NCBI RefSeq assembly: GCF_902833225.1
Contig: NZ_CADFEI010000004.1
Location: forward strand, 372,001-436,000
Source: Burkholderia sp. BCC1644
GTDB taxonomy: Bacteria > Pseudomonadota > Gammaproteobacteria > Burkholderiales > Burkholderiaceae
Direction of reading: 5' to 3'
DNA length: 64,000 bases
The notes beneath the pieces were generated by a model that saw only the letters and a list, made by a program, of their open reading frames with translations, did not search any database and was not told where the DNA came from. Made by a program: the position numbers and the translations under genes. Below are positions 23,600 through 31,671 of the stretch, in pieces. Each line of letters starts with the position of its first letter. Positions within the stretch are counted from its first letter, which is position 1.

Positions 23600-25180
23600 T
23601 TACGGTTCGAGCAGGCGCTGCAGCCGCAGTTCCTCGAAATCGAGCTCCGATTCGATCCGGTGCAGCACCGTGTCGTCGACCTTGCCGTCGCGATGCAGGT
23701 CGAGCAGCGCCTGGCGCGACACGCCGACGAGTTCGAGCTCGACGCGCAGCATGCGCGCACGCACGCGGGCCGGTTCGGCGCCTTGCCGGTGCGCGCGTTC
23801 GTTGAACGTGACGCGGTTGCGGTATTCGGCGAGCAGGCGGTCGAGCGACTGGCGTTCGAGATCCGATCCGCGCTGCTCGCGCGCATCGAGTTCGGCGAGC
23901 GCCGCACCGAACGTCTGCGCGCGCACCGCGTGCTCGGACATCGTGTGACGCGCGGCCGGCCGCAGCTTCAGCACGCGGATCAGCGGCGCGAGCGTGCCGC
24001 CCTGCACGACCAGTGTCGCGATGATTAGCAGGAACGTGCTGAACAGGATCAGGTCGCGGCCGGGGAAGTTGCTCGGCAGCGCGATCGCGGCCGCGAGGCT
24101 CACGACGCCGCGCATGCCCGACCAGCCGAGCACGACGGCCTCGCGCCACGACCACGGCGCGTGGCCCGCGCGCGGCGCGCGCAGGCGGCCCGGCAGCCAC
24201 ATCGCGACGAACACCCACACGACGCGCGCGCCGATCGCGGCGGCCGTCGCGGGCAGCGCGACGCGCAGGCCGGCCATCAGCACCGCGCCTTCGTGGTTCA
24301 CGCGTGCGAGGATCGCGTGCAGCGCGAGACCGATCAGGATGAACACGAGCGCGTCGAGCACGAACACGATCGCCTCCCACGTCGCCTTCGCCTTGATCCG
24401 CATGTCGGCGTCGAACACGCGATGCTGGCGCACGCCGAGCACCAGGCCGCAGGTGACGACCGACAGCACGCCCGAACCGTCGACGGCTTCTGCGATCCCG
24501 TAGCTGCCCCACGCCATCGCGAAGGTCACGACGATGCCGAGCATCGGATCGCGCAGGCGCGGCAGCACCCAGCACATCGCATGGCCGCAGGCGAGGCCGA
24601 CCGCGATGCCGATCAGCGTGAGCGAGAAGAACAGGCCGGTGGCGCTCGCGGTCGTGATCGACACGGCGAGCGCGGCCGACACGGCCATCTGGTACAGCAG
24701 CAGGCCCGATGCGTCGTTGACGAGGCTTTCGCCTTCGAGCACCGCGACGAGCCGCGCGGGCAGCGGATGGCGTTGCAGGATCGCCTTCGCGGCGACCGCG
24801 TCGGGCGGCGACACGATCGCGCCGAGCGTGAAGCACGCGGCCCACGGCAGCGACGGGTTGGCCGCATGCACGGCCACCGCGACCGCGACGGTCGTGAACG
24901 CCACCGCGCCGAGCGCGAGCGACGCGATCGATGCGAGCTCCTGGCGGAATTCCTTCCACGCGGTGTAGAACCCGCTCGACATCAGCAGCGGCGGCAGCAC
25001 GGCCGCGAGCAGCAGCGCCGGGTCCATGTCGGGCACGCGCTTGCCGGCGATCGCGACCACGCAGCCGCCGAGCAGCAGCACGACGGCCGGCGGAATCGAG
25101 ATGCGTTCCGCGAGCCACGTGAGCGCGCCTGCGCCGCAGATCAACAGCAGCAGGTAATGAAACAGTTCGACGTTGCTCAT
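23600..25180 (-). CDS. Na+/H+ antiporter (CPA1 family)
   Basis: A 526-residue monovalent cation/proton antiporter of the CPA1 (NhaP/YjcE-like) family. Ten to twelve membrane helices fill residues 1-400, with the ion-binding stretch [13 protein letters not shown] (about 122-134) and ESLVNDASG (about 152-160), whose Asp residues are the transport site. A cytosolic C-terminal tail of about 120 charged residues ends the protein. I chose the ATG at 25180, 10 bp after the XapX stop, over the in-frame ATG 39 bp upstream that overlaps XapX. It likely contributes to pH or salt tolerance. Confidence 0.88.
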   Translation of the reverse strand: MSNVELFHYLLLLICGAGALTWLAERISIPPAVVLLLGGCVVAIAGKRVPDMDPALLLAAVLPPLLMSSGFYTAWKEFRQELASIASLALGAVAFTTVAVAVAVHAANPSLPWAACFTLGAIVSPPDAVAAKAILQRHPLPARLVAVLEGESLVNDASGLLLYQMAVSAALAVSITTASATGLFFSLTLIGIAVGLACGHAMCWVLPRLRDPMLGIVVTFAMAWGSYGIAEAVDGSGVLSVVTCGLVLGVRQHRVFDADMRIKAKATWEAIVFVLDALVFILIGLALHAILARVNHEGAVLMAGLRVALPATAAAIGARVVWVFVAMWLPGRLRAPRAGHAPWSWREAVVLGWSGMRGVVSLAAAIALPSNFPGRDLILFSTFLLIIATLVVQGGTLAPLIRVLKLRPAARHTMSEHAVRAQTFGAALAELDAREQRGSDLERQSLDRLLAEYRNRVTFNERAHRQGAEPARVRARMLRVELELVGVSRQALLDLHRDGKVDDTVLHRIESELDFEELRLQRLLEP

Positions 25181-25190
25181 GAGCCTTGCG

Positions 25191-25451
25191 TCACGACGGC
25201 TTGCGGTCGTTTGCGGCACCGCCCGGCAGCGTGCCGAACATGTGCTGGCTGCACTGCGCGTCGCGCCATGCGGTGTTCAGCCGGTAGCCGGCCAGCATCC
25301 GGCGCGCGAGCGGCAGGATCTGCTCGCCGGCCAGCATGCCGAGCAGGCCGACGAGCGCGATGATCGGCGGCGCCGGCGAATTCACGCCGAGCGCGCCATA
25401 GATGACACCGGCGAGGATGCCGGCGAGCAGCGACAGGAAATACGGTTTCAT
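25191..25451 (-). CDS. XapX domain (DUF1427) membrane protein
   Basis: An 86-residue protein. Residues 1-52 form the XapX domain: MKPYFLSLLAGILAG, then NSPAPPIIALVGLLGMLAG, two helices around the SPAPP motif. The C-terminal 34 residues are soluble, with one Cys-Ser-Gln-His stretch. Function of XapX proteins is not known. An alternative start three codons upstream (25460) is possible. It heads a leftward operon with the antiporter. A second, shorter XapX gene of the opposite strand lies about 2 kb away. Confidence 0.85.
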   Translation of the reverse strand: MKPYFLSLLAGILAGVIYGALGVNSPAPPIIALVGLLGMLAGEQILPLARRMLAGYRLNTAWRDAQCSQHMFGTLPGGAANDRKPS

Positions 25452-25548
25452 GGTGAGCATCCGGTGATGGCCGACGAGCGACGCGGTGCGTGTCGTCAAG
25501 GTCTTGAAAGCGTATCGGGTTTGCGTGAAGAAAAAAAGGGCGGGTAGC

Positions 25549-25585
25549 CCCGATCGGGCATCGATTCCGGAATCGGATCGATTCC
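25549..25585. promoter_or_regulatory. Palindrome cluster in the XapX / isochorismatase divergent region
   Basis: CCCGATCGGG (25549-25558) and CGATTCCGGAATCG (25562-25575) are perfect palindromes, followed by an overlapping GATCGATTCC. They lie in the 276-bp divergent spacer, upstream of an AT-rich TTAAATATTT (25619-25628) that could contain a promoter for the hydrolase gene. No regulator can be assigned. Confidence 0.4.
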
Positions 25586-25727
25586 ATTTCTTGGATGTTC
25601 GCGCCGCGCGTTTGCGGCTTAAATATTTCGAGCCGGATGACGATCCGGCACCGACGTACCTCCGGCTCCTCCCGTTTTCACGGTCGAGGCAGGCCCCCCT
25701 TTTTTCGTTCACAGGACACCTTGCGCC

Positions 25728-26414
25728 ATGAGCAATCCGAAACTTGAAGTACTGACGCCGCAGAACAGCCAGCTGATCTTCATCGACCAGCAGCCGCAGA
25801 TGGCATTCGGCGTGCAGTCGATCGATCGCCAGACGCTGAAGAACAACGTCGTCGGGCTCGCGAAGGCCGCGAAGGCGTTCAACATTCCGACCACGATCAC
25901 GACGGTCGAGACCGAGAGCTTCTCCGGCCATACGTTCCCCGAGCTGCTCGACGTGTTCCCGAACCAGAAGCTGCTCGAACGCACGTCGATGAACTCGTGG
26001 GACGACCAGAAGGTACGTGATGCGCTCGCCGCGAACGGCCGCAAGAAGGTGATCGTCTCGGGCCTGTGGACGGAGGTTTGCAATACGACGTTCGCGCTGT
26101 GCGCGATGCTCGAGGGCGACTACGAGATCTACATGGTGGCCGACGCATCGGGCGGCACGTCGCAGGCCGCGCACGACTTTGCGATGCAGCGGATGGTGCA
26201 GGCCGGTGTCGTGCCCGTTACGTGGCAGCAGGTCGTGCTCGAGTGGCAGCGCGACTGGGCGCGCCGCGATACGTACGACGCGGTGATGTCGCTCGTGCGC
26301 GAGCACTCGGGTGCGTACGGGATGGGTGTCGACTACGCCTACACGATGGTCCACAAGGCTGCGCAGCGCACCGCGACGCCGCACGAGTCGGTCGCGGCAG
26401 TCCCGGCGAAGTAA
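25728..26414 (+). CDS. Isochorismatase-fold hydrolase (YcaC-like)
   Basis: A 228-residue cysteine hydrolase of the isochorismatase superfamily, near YcaC. The acidic residue Asp20 (FIDQQP) and nucleophile Cys118 (GLWTEVCNT) are present. In YcaC a lysine completes the triad; here that segment reads LERTSMNSW (83-91), with Arg85-Thr86, so the lysine seems to be missing. Substrate is unknown. An AGGA lies about 15 bases upstream of the ATG. It is divergent from the XapX-antiporter operon and convergent with a LysR gene. Confidence 0.87.
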   Translation: MSNPKLEVLTPQNSQLIFIDQQPQMAFGVQSIDRQTLKNNVVGLAKAAKAFNIPTTITTVETESFSGHTFPELLDVFPNQKLLERTSMNSWDDQKVRDALAANGRKKVIVSGLWTEVCNTTFALCAMLEGDYEIYMVADASGGTSQAAHDFAMQRMVQAGVVPVTWQQVVLEWQRDWARRDTYDAVMSLVREHSGAYGMGVDYAYTMVHKAAQRTATPHESVAAVPAK

Positions 26415-26427
26415 CGGGCCGCCGGCT

Positions 26428-26456
26428 GCGATCGTCGCGCGGGATGCGGCGATCGC
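26428..26456. terminator. Hairpin between convergent hydrolase and LysR genes
   Basis: An 11-bp stem (26428-26438 with 26446-26456, one G-U type pair) with a 7-base loop sits 13 bp after the hydrolase stop. No T-run follows, so efficiency is uncertain. Confidence 0.4.
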
Positions 26457-26477
26457 CTGCCATCGGCCATCGCGCGG

Positions 26478-27401
26478 TCAGGTGATGGGCAGCGCCCACG
26501 GTGCGTGCGCGAAGTGCTCAGCGAGGAAGTCGAGCAACACCGTCACGCGCGCGGCGCGCAGCATGCCGGGCGGCGTGACGAGGTTCACGTTGATGTCCGC
26601 GATCTTCCAGTCGTTCATCACTTCCTCGAGCTCGCCGCGTTGCATCGCTTCCCACACGAGGAATTCGGGCTGCAGTGCAAGGCCGTGACCGGCGACGAGC
26701 GCGGGAAGGATCACGTCCGCGTTGTTGGTGCGGATGCGTCCGTGCACGGACACACCGACTTCGTCGCCCGAGGCCGGGTGGCGGAAGCGCCAGTGCTCAG
26801 GCGTCGGCAGGTTCGTGTAGGTGAGGCACACGTGCTGTTCGATGTCGCGCGGGTGCGCAGGACGGCCGCGCCGGTCGAGGTAAGCCGGTGCCGCGACGAG
26901 CGGCCGGCGCACTGCGCAGAGGCGACGCGAGCGCAGCGACGAATCGTTGAGTTCGGCGATGCGGATCGCGACGTCGAAGCCGCCGGACACGATGTCGACG
27001 ATGTGATCGGTGAGCACGAGGTCGATGTCGACGCGCGGATAGCGCTCGAGAAACGCGGGCAGCACCGGCGAAAGGTGGCGCAGCCCGAACGACATCGGCG
27101 CATTCACGCGCACGAGGCCGTGCGGTTCGAGCGCCTGTGCGGACGCCTCGTTCTCGATCAGCTCGGCGTCGGCGAGCAGGCGGATCGCGCGGTCGCGCAG
27201 CAGTTCGCCGGTCGGTGTGAGGGACAGCTTGCGCGACGTGCGGTACAGCAGCATCGCACCGAGACGTTTTTCGAGGCGCGCGATCGCTTTCGACACGGTC
27301 GGTTGCGACACGCCGAGCAGGTCGGCGGCTTTCGCGAACGAACCGGTCTCCGCGACGCGCGCAAAGATGGCCCAGGCTTCGAGATCAGGAAGGTGTTGCA
27401 T
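26478..27401 (-). CDS. LysR-type transcriptional regulator
   Basis: A 307-residue LysR regulator. The N-terminal helix-turn-helix spans about residues 18-40 ([20 protein letters not shown]), followed by a linker helix and the effector-binding domain from about 90. The region reads like the CrgA/DsdC-type subgroup. It is divergent, across 98 bp, from the six-gene XapX-amidohydrolase operon and convergent with the isochorismatase-fold gene. The divergent operon is its most likely target. Confidence 0.92.
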   Translation of the reverse strand: MQHLPDLEAWAIFARVAETGSFAKAADLLGVSQPTVSKAIARLEKRLGAMLLYRTSRKLSLTPTGELLRDRAIRLLADAELIENEASAQALEPHGLVRVNAPMSFGLRHLSPVLPAFLERYPRVDIDLVLTDHIVDIVSGGFDVAIRIAELNDSSLRSRRLCAVRRPLVAAPAYLDRRGRPAHPRDIEQHVCLTYTNLPTPEHWRFRHPASGDEVGVSVHGRIRTNNADVILPALVAGHGLALQPEFLVWEAMQRGELEEVMNDWKIADINVNLVTPPGMLRAARVTVLLDFLAEHFAHAPWALPIT

Positions 27402-27499
27402 GGTCGGAATGGATGGCAGGGAAGCGAAACGGATGCGACGTGCCGCGAGGGCGCGTGCGCGATGCAGGTGATTCTAATCCGGCCGGGAGAAAAATCGTT

Positions 27500-27667
27500 A
27501 TGGAATCTTATCTACTTTCGTTGGGCGCCGGCGTGCTGATCGGCGTCGTATACAGCGTGATCAAGGTGCGCTCGCCGGCACCGCCGCTGATCGCGCTCGT
27601 CGGCCTGGCCGGCATGCTGATCGGCGCACAGGCGATCGCGCCGGTCCGTCACTGGCTCGGCTTCTGA
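27500..27667 (+). CDS. Short XapX domain protein, first gene of six-gene operon
   Basis: A 55-residue XapX protein (MESYLLSLGAGVLIG, then RSPAPPLIALVGLAGM) made of the two-helix XapX unit only. It shares the SPAPPxIALVGLxGM core with the 86-residue XapX protein on the other side of the LysR gene. GGGAGA lies 8-13 bases before the ATG. It is 18 bp before the amidohydrolase gene and should be co-transcribed with it. Confidence 0.82.
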   Translation: MESYLLSLGAGVLIGVVYSVIKVRSPAPPLIALVGLAGMLIGAQAIAPVRHWLGF

Positions 27668-27685
27668 CCGCATCGAGGACACTTC

Positions 27686-29572
27686 ATGAGCGCAACCGAT
27701 ACTCAACCCGATCTCATCCTGCACAACGGGCGCATCACGACGCTCGATCGTGCGAACCCGGTCGCGACCGCCGTCGCGATCAAGGACGGCCGCTTCGTCG
27801 CGGTCGGCGGCAACGCGGACATCGTGCCGCTCGCGGGCCGCGCGACGAAGGTCGTCGATCTCGACGGCCGCACCGTGCTGCCGGGCCTGATCGACAACCA
27901 CACGCACGTGATTCGCGGCGGCCTGAACTACAACCTCGAACTGCGCTGGGACGGCGTGCGTTCGCTCGCGGTCGCGATGGAGATGCTGAAACGCCAGGTC
28001 GCCATCACGCCCGCGCCGCAATGGGTGCGCGTGGTCGGCGGCTTCACCGAACACCAGTTCGCCGAGAAGCGCCTGCCGACGATCGACGAACTCAACGCGG
28101 CGGCGCCAGACACGCCCGTGTTCATCCTGCACCTGTACGACCGCGCGCTGTTGAACGCGGCCGCGCTGCGCGTGGTCGGCTACACGAAGGACACGCCCGA
28201 GCCGCCGGGCGGCACGATCCTGCGCGACGCGGCAGGCAACCCGACCGGGCTGCTGCTCGCGAATCCGAACGCGACGATCCTCTATGCGACGCTCGCGAAA
28301 GGGCCGAAACTGCCGTTCGACTACCAGTACAACTCGACGCGCCACTTCATGCGCGAGCTGAACCGGCTCGGCGTGACCGGGGTGATCGATGCGGGCGGTG
28401 GCTCGCAGAACTATCCCGACGACTACGAGGTGATCCGCAAGCTGCACGATGCAGGCGAGATGACTGTGCGGATCGCATACAACCTGTTCACGCAGAAGCC
28501 GAACGCGGAGAAGGAAGACTTCGTGAACTGGACGAAGAGCGTCACGTATCACGACGGCACCGACTACTTCCGCCACAACGGCGCGGGCGAGATGCTGGTG
28601 TTTTCGGCGGCCGACTTCGAGGACTTTCGCGTCGCGCGGCCGGACTTGCCCGCACAGATGGAAGACGATCTCGAAGGTGTCGTGCGCGTGCTCGCGCAGA
28701 ACCGCTGGCCGTGGCGCATGCATGCGACCTACGACGAAACGATCAGCCGCGCGCTCGACGTGTTCGAGAAGGTGAACCGCGATATTCCGCTCGACGGGCT
28801 GAACTGGTTCTTCGATCATGCAGAAACGGTCTCCGAACAATCGATGGACCGGATCGCCGCACTCGGCGGCGGCATTGCGGTGCAGCACCGGATGGCGTAC
28901 CAGGGCGAGTACTTCGTCGAGCGTTACGGCGCGAAGGCGGCCGAGGCGACGCCGCCCGTCGCGAAGATGCTCGACAAGGGGCTCAAGGTGTCGGCTGGTA
29001 CGGACGCGACGCGCGTCGCGTCGTACAACCCATGGGTGTCGCTCGCGTGGCTCGTGACGGGCAAGACGGTCGGCGGCTTGCGGATGTATCCGCAGCGCAA
29101 CCTGCTCGATCGCGAGACCGCGCTGCGCATGTGGACCGAGTACGTGACGTGGTTCTCGAACGAGGAGGGCAAGAAAGGGCGGATCGCGGTCGGGCAGCTT
29201 GCCGACCTGATGGTCCCGGATCGCGATTTCTTCACATGCGCTGAGGACGATATCGTGGACACGTCCGCGTTGCTGACGGTGGTCGGTGGAAGGATCGTAT
29301 GGGGCGCGGGGCCGTTCGCGTCGCACGACGCGCCGATTCCGCCCGCGATGCCTGACTGGTCGCCGGTGCGCGAATACGGCGGTTATGGCGGCTGGGGTGC
29401 GACGCAACGCAACGGCGCGCCGCTGCAGCGTGCAGCCGCCGCTGCATGCGGCTGTTCGAGCGCGTGCAACGTGCACGGGCATGCGCATGCGGGTGCGTGG
29501 AGCCGTGCGTTGCCGACGTCGGATGCGAAGGGCTTCTGGGGCGCGTTCGGCTGTTCGTGCTGGGCGGTCTGA
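27686..29572 (+). CDS. YtcJ-like metal-dependent amidohydrolase with Cys-rich tail
   Basis: A 628-residue amidohydrolase of the YtcJ/amidohydrolase-3 family. The first metal-binding motif is His72-x-His74 in LIDNHTHVIRGG, and an FDHAETVSEQ block near residue 375 supplies a further His. The physiological substrate is unknown. The last 45 residues depart from the family: an Ala-rich linker, then CGCSSAC, NVHGHAHAG and finally FGCSCWAV, a cluster of Cys and His that could bind metal. Start is ATG with GAGGAC upstream. The stop is followed after one base by the GTG of the DoxX gene. Confidence 0.88.
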   Translation: MSATDTQPDLILHNGRITTLDRANPVATAVAIKDGRFVAVGGNADIVPLAGRATKVVDLDGRTVLPGLIDNHTHVIRGGLNYNLELRWDGVRSLAVAMEMLKRQVAITPAPQWVRVVGGFTEHQFAEKRLPTIDELNAAAPDTPVFILHLYDRALLNAAALRVVGYTKDTPEPPGGTILRDAAGNPTGLLLANPNATILYATLAKGPKLPFDYQYNSTRHFMRELNRLGVTGVIDAGGGSQNYPDDYEVIRKLHDAGEMTVRIAYNLFTQKPNAEKEDFVNWTKSVTYHDGTDYFRHNGAGEMLVFSAADFEDFRVARPDLPAQMEDDLEGVVRVLAQNRWPWRMHATYDETISRALDVFEKVNRDIPLDGLNWFFDHAETVSEQSMDRIAALGGGIAVQHRMAYQGEYFVERYGAKAAEATPPVAKMLDKGLKVSAGTDATRVASYNPWVSLAWLVTGKTVGGLRMYPQRNLLDRETALRMWTEYVTWFSNEEGKKGRIAVGQLADLMVPDRDFFTCAEDDIVDTSALLTVVGGRIVWGAGPFASHDAPIPPAMPDWSPVREYGGYGGWGATQRNGAPLQRAAAAACGCSSACNVHGHAHAGAWSRALPTSDAKGFWGAFGCSCWAV

Positions 29573-29573
29573 C

Positions 29574-30035
29574 GTGGCGGCCCCGACCAACCCCGGCGGC
29601 GTCGGCAATCCGGCATGGGTCCGCGCGCTGCTCGCGCAGCCGTGGGTCCTGCCGTTCGTGCGCTTGGCGCTGGTGTCCGCGTACCTGATCGGCGGCATCG
29701 CGAAGGCGCTGGACTTCGGCGGCGCGGTCGCGGAGCAGGCGCATTTCGGCTTGCAGCCGGCCGCGCTGTGGGCGGCGCTCGCGATCGTGGTCGAGATCGC
29801 CGGCTCGCTGTGCGTGGCGTTCAACCGTTTCACGTGGCTCGGTGCCGGCAGCCTCGGCATGCTGACGCTGGTCGCGATGGCGGTCGCGAACGATTTCTGG
29901 AACCGCACGGGCGCCGAGCATTTCATGGCGCTCAACAGCTTTTTCGAGCATCTCGGACTGATCGCGGCACTCGTGCTCGCGACGCTGCTCGCCGATACGA
30001 AGCACGCGGCCGGTGACGGCCGCACCACTCGATGA
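29574..30035 (+). CDS. DoxX family membrane protein
   Basis: A 153-residue DoxX-like protein with four membrane helices (about residues 22-40, 55-75, 82-100 and 118-137). FVRLALVSAYLIGGIAKALDF and the WNRTGAEH/NSFFEHLGLIAAL segments are typical. In other bacteria DoxX proteins join thiol-redox complexes or sit beside oxidoreductases. Only a GTG start directly after the amidohydrolase stop gives a full-length product. Its TGA overlaps an ATG of the next frame; it is co-transcribed. Confidence 0.8.
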   Translation: MAAPTNPGGVGNPAWVRALLAQPWVLPFVRLALVSAYLIGGIAKALDFGGAVAEQAHFGLQPAALWAALAIVVEIAGSLCVAFNRFTWLGAGSLGMLTLVAMAVANDFWNRTGAEHFMALNSFFEHLGLIAALVLATLLADTKHAAGDGRTTR

Positions 30036-30061
30036 CGATGAAACAACCAGGAAAACCCTTC

Positions 30062-30979
30062 ATGAAAACCATTCGTTCCGTGTTGCTCGCCGCAATAATC
30101 GCGGGCGGTCTCGCCATCGCGCCTGTCGCGTTCGCGAAGACGCCGGTCACGAAGGCCGTCGCGACGCCGGCCGTGGCGGTCGGCCCGCAGTACGACACGA
30201 CGCACGTGTGCGTGCCGCCCGACGATTTCGACCGCTTCACCGACAGCTTCGTCGCGACGTTCGGCGGCAAGAAGTCGAAGCAGGGCGTGTTCCAGGTCAC
30301 GCCCACGCCGAGCCAGACGATGTCGCAGCTCGTGCTCACGCCGGTCGGGACGATCTCGGTGTTCGGCTTCAAGACGCCGATCCCGTATCCGTTCTGCGCG
30401 GAGCGCACCGGTTATCTCGTCACCGATCTCGACGTCGCGATGAAGTCGGCACGCGCGCACGGTGCGGACGTGGTCGTCGACACGTTCCCCGATCCGATCG
30501 GCCGCGACGCGATCATCCGCTGGTCGGGCGGCGTGAACATGCAGCTGTACTGGCATACCGAAGCGCCGCGCTATGACGCGCTGGAGACGGTGCCCGAGAA
30601 CCGCGTGTACGTGTCGCCGGAAAGCGCCGACAAGCTCGTACGCGACTTCGTCGCGTTCTCGCACGGCAAGGTCGTGTCCGACGTGCGCAACGCCCCGGGT
30701 GTCGAGATTGGCCGGCCGAACGACACGTACCGCCGCATCCGAATCGAATCGGGCTTCGGCAAGATGACGGTACTCGCCACCGACGGCCATCTGCCTTACC
30801 CGTTCGGCCGCGAGATGACCGGCTACGAAGTGGCCGATCTCGCCGGGACGTTGAAGAAGGCGCAGGCCGCGGGCGTGACGGTGCTCGTGCCGGCGTTCAC
30901 GTCGGACGGCCGCGACGCGGCGCTCGTGCAGTTCCCGGGCGGCTACGTCGCCGAGATCCACGCGGGCGCGGCGCGATGA
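30062..30979 (+). CDS. Periplasmic glyoxalase/VOC-like protein
   Basis: A 305-residue exported protein: signal peptide MKTIRSVLLAA to about AFA (1-25), then two similar halves of about 120-140 residues. Each half contains PYPF(C/G)xExTGY followed by V(T/A)DL and a KxAxxxG segment, which suggests a duplicated vicinal-oxygen-chelate unit. No classic H/E metal set is obvious, so catalytic activity is uncertain. The ATG at 30062 has AGGAAA 7-12 bases upstream and a correct signal peptide; a longer start at 30032 is less likely. The stop overlaps the DUF1275 start. Confidence 0.72.
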   Translation: MKTIRSVLLAAIIAGGLAIAPVAFAKTPVTKAVATPAVAVGPQYDTTHVCVPPDDFDRFTDSFVATFGGKKSKQGVFQVTPTPSQTMSQLVLTPVGTISVFGFKTPIPYPFCAERTGYLVTDLDVAMKSARAHGADVVVDTFPDPIGRDAIIRWSGGVNMQLYWHTEAPRYDALETVPENRVYVSPESADKLVRDFVAFSHGKVVSDVRNAPGVEIGRPNDTYRRIRIESGFGKMTVLATDGHLPYPFGREMTGYEVADLAGTLKKAQAAGVTVLVPAFTSDGRDAALVQFPGGYVAEIHAGAAR

Positions 30980-31671
30980 AGCACGAGGACACGATCCTAG
31001 CCGCGGTGGCCGGCTTCGTCGACACGCTGAGCTTCGTCGCGCTGTTCGGGCTGTTCACCGCGCACGTGACGGGCAACTTCGTGCTGATCGGCGCGGGCAT
31101 CGCGGGTTTCGGCCAGGGTGTCGTGCTGAAGCTCAGCGTGTTTCCCGCGTTCGTGTGCGGTGTGATCGCGAGCAGCCTGATCGCGCGGTCGATGTCCGCG
31201 CGGCCCGCGTGGCAGGGTACGCGGGCGCTGCATGCGGTGCAGGCCGTGCTGCTGCTCGGCTTTTGCGCGGCCGGCGTGTGGGCGACGCCCGTCACGCAGC
31301 CCGACAGCCTGCCGGCGCTCGTGGCCGGCATCGTCGGCACGTTCGCGATGGGCGTGCAGAACGCGCATCCGCGCGTGATCCCGCGCGCCGGTGTGCCGAA
31401 CACAGTGATGACCGGCAACGTCACGCAGGCGATCCTCGACGTCGTCGACATGTTGTCTCCCGGCACGGCCGACAGCGTGCGCGCGGCCGCACGCGCGCGC
31501 TTCGCGAAGATGCTGCCGGCGATCGTCGCATTCGCGCTCGGCGCGGCGGGCGGTGCGCTCGGGTTCCGCCACGTCGGGTTCCTGGCGCTGCTCGCGCCCG
31601 TCTGCGCGTTGGCGGCGCTCGCGCTGTGCGCGTCGCAAGCGGCCGACACCGTCAAGCAGGAGCACGCATGA
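30976..31671 (+). CDS. DUF1275 (YoaK) family membrane protein
   Basis: A 231-residue polytopic protein with six or seven helices. AVAGFVDTLSF, TAHVTGNFV and AMGVQNAHPR followed by TVMTGNVTQ are hallmark DUF1275 motifs. Transport or sensing has been suggested for the family, but its function is not established. It overlaps the VOC gene (ATGA) and the downstream channel gene, so it is firmly within the operon. Confidence 0.87.
   Translation: MKHEDTILAAVAGFVDTLSFVALFGLFTAHVTGNFVLIGAGIAGFGQGVVLKLSVFPAFVCGVIASSLIARSMSARPAWQGTRALHAVQAVLLLGFCAAGVWATPVTQPDSLPALVAGIVGTFAMGVQNAHPRVIPRAGVPNTVMTGNVTQAILDVVDMLSPGTADSVRAAARARFAKMLPAIVAFALGAAGGALGFRHVGFLALLAPVCALAALALCASQAADTVKQEHA

Noticed and set aside
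26505..27539. Plus-strand frame opposite the LysR gene
   Set aside because: Antisense to a complete LysR protein with a clear helix-turn-helix; its composition is that of a shadow frame.
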